A stretch of 35,990 nt of DNA, taken from Desulfotignum sp. Its GTDB lineage: Bacteria; Desulfobacterota; Desulfobacteria; Desulfobacterales; Desulfobacteraceae. Position 1 is the first letter of the stretch. Every line of letters begins with the position of its first letter. The stretch spans positions 1 through 35,990 of the forward strand of contig JAABUB010000034.1 in NCBI GenBank assembly GCA_011389575.1, in the 5' to 3' direction. Positions 33,099 through 35,990 of this stretch are shown piece after piece. The notes below the pieces were generated by a model. It did no database searches, had not been told where the DNA came from, and worked only from the letters and a program-made list of their open reading frames with translations. The translations under genes were made by a program, and so were the position numbers.

Positions 33099-33179
33099 CT
33101 ATTTTGCAATGAATTCCACGCAGGACTGGTTTTTCTGATCCGCGAGAACCTGAAACTTGCTGTAAATGGTTGTCTGCAT
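33099..33179 (-). CDS. 26-residue leader ORF upstream of fetA
   Basis: MQTTIYSKFQVLADQKNQSC VEFIAK, with CGGAGG four bases before the ATG. It ends just before fetA. A related stretch, KNQF-stop-VEFIAK, lies at about 23279-23315 upstream of the fatty acid hydroxylase. It could be a regulatory leader peptide or the 5' remnant of a lost gene. Confidence 0.4.
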   Translation of the reverse strand: MQTTIYSKFQVLADQKNQSCVEFIAK

Positions 33180-33497
33180 GGCGCCTCCGTTTTGTTTATC
33201 GATATGAAAATTGTAAGAAATATGGTGAATGGAAACCGGCTTTTTGTCAACCTGAACATGAAGATATCTCCATTGATTCAGATCACATTGTCAATATTGT
33301 TTTGACAAATCGATGCTGAAATCGATATGGAACATGCACTTCCATAAGGAAAAAGGGCAAGCATTTACAATCCTTTTTTTGAAAAACCTTGACTAAAAAG
33401 GCGCGCCTGGTTATTAAACAGAAGCGCTTTTTTCAGGTTTGATTGCCGGAATAATCAAGCTGCTTATGAACATTGCATCTAAATAAGGATTTTTCGG
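33180..33497. other. Intergenic region before nrfH
   Basis: AT-rich, no convincing ORF. TTGATTCAGATCAC (33273-33286) matches the FNR/HcpR consensus in all but the last base. TTGATT and AATCAA flank a GC-rich core at 33438-33457. A TTGACT lies near 33389. A promoter for nrfHA is expected here but I cannot assign it firmly. Confidence 0.4.
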
Positions 33498-33950
33498 GTG
33501 ACACGAAAAAAAATGCTTTTGATCGCTGTGATGGTTATCGTGGGAGCCGGTATTCTTCTGGGGGCGGCTGCACCGAAACTGATTGCCTGGTCATCAACCC
33601 CTCAGTTCTGTAATTCCTGTCATGTCATGAATGACCAGTATGAAACCTGGTTCAAGACCGGCGTGCACCGGACCATTCAATGTATTGACTGCCATCTGCC
33701 CAATGACAATGCTGCCAATCATTTTCTGTGGAAAGGCATCGATGGTACCAGAGACCTGGTGTTTTTCCATACGGGAATTTACGAAACTCCCATCGAGATC
33801 ACGGATCGTGGTAAAGGATTCATTCAGCAGAATTGTATCCGGTGTCATGAAGGCATTGTTTCCCGGATAGCCACCGACGACCAGGAATGCTGGTCCTGTC
33901 ATAGAAGAATTAACCACAAGGCTGCCATTTTCAATGCGGTTGTCAATTGA
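33498..33950 (+). CDS. nrfH: NrfH, membrane-anchored tetraheme cytochrome c (quinol dehydrogenase subunit)
   Basis: 150 residues from a GTG start. One N-terminal membrane anchor (KKMLLIAVMVIVGAGILLGA) is followed by four CxxCH heme motifs: CNSCH, CIDCH, CIRCH and CWSCH. NrfH oxidises menaquinol in the membrane and passes electrons to NrfA on the periplasmic side. nrfA starts 37 bases downstream. Length and heme count match the NapC/NirT-type NrfH of sulfate reducers. Confidence 0.93.
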   Translation: MTRKKMLLIAVMVIVGAGILLGAAAPKLIAWSSTPQFCNSCHVMNDQYETWFKTGVHRTIQCIDCHLPNDNAANHFLWKGIDGTRDLVFFHTGIYETPIEITDRGKGFIQQNCIRCHEGIVSRIATDDQECWSCHRRINHKAAIFNAVVN

Positions 33951-33987
33951 CACCGGCAAGCCGATTTTCCCAAGGAGTTCTGTTGCT

Positions 33988-35460
33988 ATGGTAAGAAACG
34001 CTGTGATGATTTTAACGGGCCTGCTGGTGGTGTGCCTGTGGCTGGCAGGATGTGATTCCAAACCCGAGACCTATCTGGCGGCCCAGATCGATGAAAACGA
34101 ATATGACCCTGAAAAATGGGGGGATGCTTACCCATTGCACTATGAATCCTGGCTCAAAACCAAAGAGCCGAAACCGGTGGACAAAAGCCGGTACAAAAGG
34201 GGATGGGACACGGATGAAGTTGTTTATGACAAACTCAGTGAATTTCCGTTTCTCGGGGTATTGTTTAAAGGATGGGGATTCGGCATTGAATATAACGAAC
34301 CCAGAGGTCATTATTATGCGGTGATCGACCAGATCGAGATCGATTCGTCCCGGGTGGCATCCGGCGGGGTGTGCCTGGCCTGCAAAACCCCGTTCCACAG
34401 GAAAATGACCGAAACCCATGGCCTGGATTATCTGGGAAAGCCTTATCTGGAAGCGCTGGATATGCTGCCCGAAAAGCTGCGGGAACTGGGACCGGCCTGT
34501 TATGACTGTCATCTGCCGGATCCAATGGAGCTGACATTTAAAAAAGCCCATCTGGAAAAAGGACTGGAAATGATCGGAAAAAAAGATCCGTCCCGGCAGG
34601 AACTGCGGATTCTGGCCTGCGCCCAGTGCCATATCACCTATTCCGTGCCCAAAGGTCCTGACAATAAAGTCATCGGGAATGTCACCATGCCCTGGCGGAA
34701 CGGCACATGGGGGGATATTTCCATTGAAGGCATCATCGATGTGCTGCTGACCGACGAGTCACGGCTGGAATGGGTCCAGGAGATCACCGGATTCAAGATG
34801 CCGTTCATCCGCCATCCGGAATTCGAGTTGTTCTCCCGGGGCAGCGTGCACTTCAAGGCCGGTGTGGCCTGTGCCGACTGCCATATGCCGTATACCCGGT
34901 CCGGAAGCTACAAAATCTCGGACCATGATGTCACCAGTCCGTTAAAAGCGGACCTCAGGGCCTGTGCCCAGTGCCATACCCAGTCCAAAGAATGGCTGAC
35001 CGATCAGATTTTTCATACCCAGGACCGGACAACATCCCTGATTCTCAGGGCCGGTTACGGCACCGCCACCTGCGCCAGGCTGTTTGAAACCCTGCACCAG
35101 GCCCGGGCAAAAGGCGCGGCCGTGGACAAGACAGTCTACCAGGAAGCCAAAGACCTTTATATGCAGGCATTTCTGCGCATCGTATTCATCAATGCGGAAA
35201 ATTCGGTGGGCTTTCACAACGCCGCGGAAGCCGGTCGGGTGCTCGGGGACTCCATTGCCTTTGCCGGTAAAAGCGAGGCCCTGCTGCGGCAGCTGCTGGC
35301 GGGCGCAGGGATGGATCCGGGCCTGGAAGTGGCCCTGGATTTAGGAGAGACATTGAACAACCGGGGCAAGGCAAAACTGAATTTCAGGCCGGAACAGGAA
35401 TTTACAGATCCGTTCGGTATCCAGGAACAGCTGCTGTCTGAAGAGGCCAAAGGCCTGTAA
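33988..35460 (+). CDS. nrfA: NrfA, ammonia-forming cytochrome c nitrite reductase
   Basis: 490 residues from the ATG at 33988 (AAGGAG ten bases upstream). A lipoprotein-type signal (LLVVCLWLAGC) is followed by five heme sites: CLACK, the Lys-ligated catalytic heme, then CYDCH, CAQCH, CADCH and CAQCH. Family motifs include FKMPFIRHPEFELF and AENSVGFHNAAEAGRVLGDS. It reduces nitrite to ammonium with six electrons in the periplasm and also reduces NO and hydroxylamine. With NrfH it forms a membrane-bound complex. The lipid anchor agrees with delta-proteobacterial NrfA. Confidence 0.94.
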   Translation: MVRNAVMILTGLLVVCLWLAGCDSKPETYLAAQIDENEYDPEKWGDAYPLHYESWLKTKEPKPVDKSRYKRGWDTDEVVYDKLSEFPFLGVLFKGWGFGIEYNEPRGHYYAVIDQIEIDSSRVASGGVCLACKTPFHRKMTETHGLDYLGKPYLEALDMLPEKLRELGPACYDCHLPDPMELTFKKAHLEKGLEMIGKKDPSRQELRILACAQCHITYSVPKGPDNKVIGNVTMPWRNGTWGDISIEGIIDVLLTDESRLEWVQEITGFKMPFIRHPEFELFSRGSVHFKAGVACADCHMPYTRSGSYKISDHDVTSPLKADLRACAQCHTQSKEWLTDQIFHTQDRTTSLILRAGYGTATCARLFETLHQARAKGAAVDKTVYQEAKDLYMQAFLRIVFINAENSVGFHNAAEAGRVLGDSIAFAGKSEALLRQLLAGAGMDPGLEVALDLGETLNNRGKAKLNFRPEQEFTDPFGIQEQLLSEEAKGL

Positions 35461-35520
35461 TGGAGAATATCATCTGACACATCTCGGCCAGGGTCCCATA
35501 GAAAAACAAGGAGATAGAAA

Positions 35521-35841
35521 ATGCAAGTGTTCAAGCTCAGTGAAACCAATGAATTCAAACCGGGCGTCATGAACCGGTTCTTTCTGGTCGAAACATCCGA
35601 GCATTTCAAAATTATCAATTTCAATCCGGATGCCGGGGTGGTTTTTCCGGTCCATTCTCATGATCTGGACGGTGAGCTGTCCATTCAGGTGCTGGAGGGA
35701 AAAGGATGGTTTCTTGGGGAAAACGATGCAAAAATCCCTGCAGAGGAAGGGAATATTCTAATATCGGAGATCAGGGAACCCCATGGAGTCGAGGCGGATA
35801 CGAAAATGAGAATCATTGTGACAATAGCGCCGCCGATCTGA
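35521..35841 (+). CDS. Small cupin-domain protein
   Basis: 106 residues. FPVHSHDLDGELSIQVLEGK GWFLGENDAKIPAEEGNILI and EPHGVEADTKM form a single cupin barrel with metal ligands His-x-His, Glu and the late His in PHGV. It starts after AAGGAGA and is 60 bases downstream of nrfA, probably co-transcribed. The function is unknown; small cupins near Hcp or nitrite genes may sense or bind a metal or small ligand. Confidence 0.8.
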   Translation: MQVFKLSETNEFKPGVMNRFFLVETSEHFKIINFNPDAGVVFPVHSHDLDGELSIQVLEGKGWFLGENDAKIPAEEGNILISEIREPHGVEADTKMRIIVTIAPPI

Positions 35842-35862
35842 TGAAAAAACAAAAAGGGAAAT

Positions 35863-35901
35863 CCTGATGCGGGTCATGCCGAAAGCATGGCCTGCATCAG
35901 G
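35863..35901. terminator. Bidirectional hairpin terminator
   Basis: CCTGATGC...GCATCAGG with an inner GTCATGC/GCATGGC stem and loop CGAAA. On the minus strand it is followed by CCTTTTTGTTTTTTC, so it ends the hcp-like gene entering from the right; it also closes the cupin operon. Confidence 0.8.
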
Positions 35902-35921
35902 GGAAGAATCTCCGTCAGATC

Positions 35922-35990
35922 TTAGTTGCCGGCCATCATGGCGGCGATGTCTTCGTCCACATCACCGGTGGGTTTGATGTCAAAGTTTTT
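35922..35990 (-). CDS. C-terminus of a second hybrid cluster-like protein (partial, continues beyond the window)
   Basis: The visible 22 residues KNFDIKPTGDVDEDIAAMMA GN align with the C-terminus of Hcp (KNYNLTPISTPDQDLKKILG in the copy at 14193-15953). The gene runs in from the right edge on the minus strand and is convergent with nrfHA. A second Hcp beside nitrite reductase would fit NO/hydroxylamine detoxification. The assignment rests on a short stretch. Confidence 0.5.
   Translation of the reverse strand, partial: KNFDIKPTGDVDEDIAAMMAGN

Overview
The window most resembles an anaerobic, sulfate-reducing-type Desulfobacterota chromosome (Desulfobacteraceae-like). The grounds are a periplasmic nitrite reductase NrfHA, hybrid cluster protein, HdrB/HdrC-like iron-sulfur proteins, a PocR-domain sensor kinase, a DsrE/F/H-type sulfur-relay cluster and the codon style. 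This is inference from gene content; no rRNA, tRNA or CRISPR was seen.

Layout. 1-4104 is a graveyard of truncated genes: histidine-kinase pieces in near-identical copies either side of a toxin-antitoxin remnant, an N-terminally truncated giant sensor kinase and an MgtE fragment. 4150-6582 is an intact PocR-PAS-PAS-histidine kinase-receiver protein, followed by a cyclase tail. 6801-10587 is an Fbp-type iron ABC importer on the minus strand with a large inverted repeat upstream. 10752-14037 holds a PP2C fragment, a frameshifted AAA-ATPase fragment and an RND/MFP efflux operon riddled with internal deletions. 14193-20910 is a nitrosative/oxidative-stress block: a Tat-exported-looking Hcp, a hemerythrin protein with a kinase-phosphatase fusion, and a divergent HdrC/HdrB-like pair. 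FNR/HcpR-type palindromes TTGAY-N4-RTCAA stand in front of these units. 20957-24036 holds truncated NapH-, FmdE- and MoCF-like genes, a fatty acid hydroxylase and an intact VapBC.

24136-26685 is the most interesting part. It is an operon behind an ArsR-type operator in which three genes are interrupted by a single in-frame UGA. Each UGA is followed at the right distance by a hairpin with GGU in the apical loop, the hallmark of a bacterial SECIS element. The genes are a small membrane protein (Sec83), a DsrE/TusD-like sulfurtransferase (Sec76, a UxxC motif where DsrE/TusD carry their catalytic cysteine near residue 78) and an unrecognised 149-residue protein (Sec59). They are interleaved with DsrF-like, DsrH-like and ArsR genes. 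I read this as a selenocysteine-dependent DsrEFH-type sulfur-relay system. A J-domain protein, a thioredoxin tail, a thioredoxin reductase lacking its middle, a small Cys-rich protein and an ABC-2 exporter follow.

29785-33067 holds a molybdate-transporter tail, a HipBA module whose kinase core is deleted behind a perfect 38-bp palindrome, and a FetAB metal exporter with a short leader ORF. 33498-35990 holds NrfHA, a cupin protein and the C-terminus of what looks like a second Hcp. A recurring theme is clean, often in-frame, internal deletion of genes (RND pump, membrane fusion protein, thioredoxin reductase, HipA, PP2C copy) next to intact operons.
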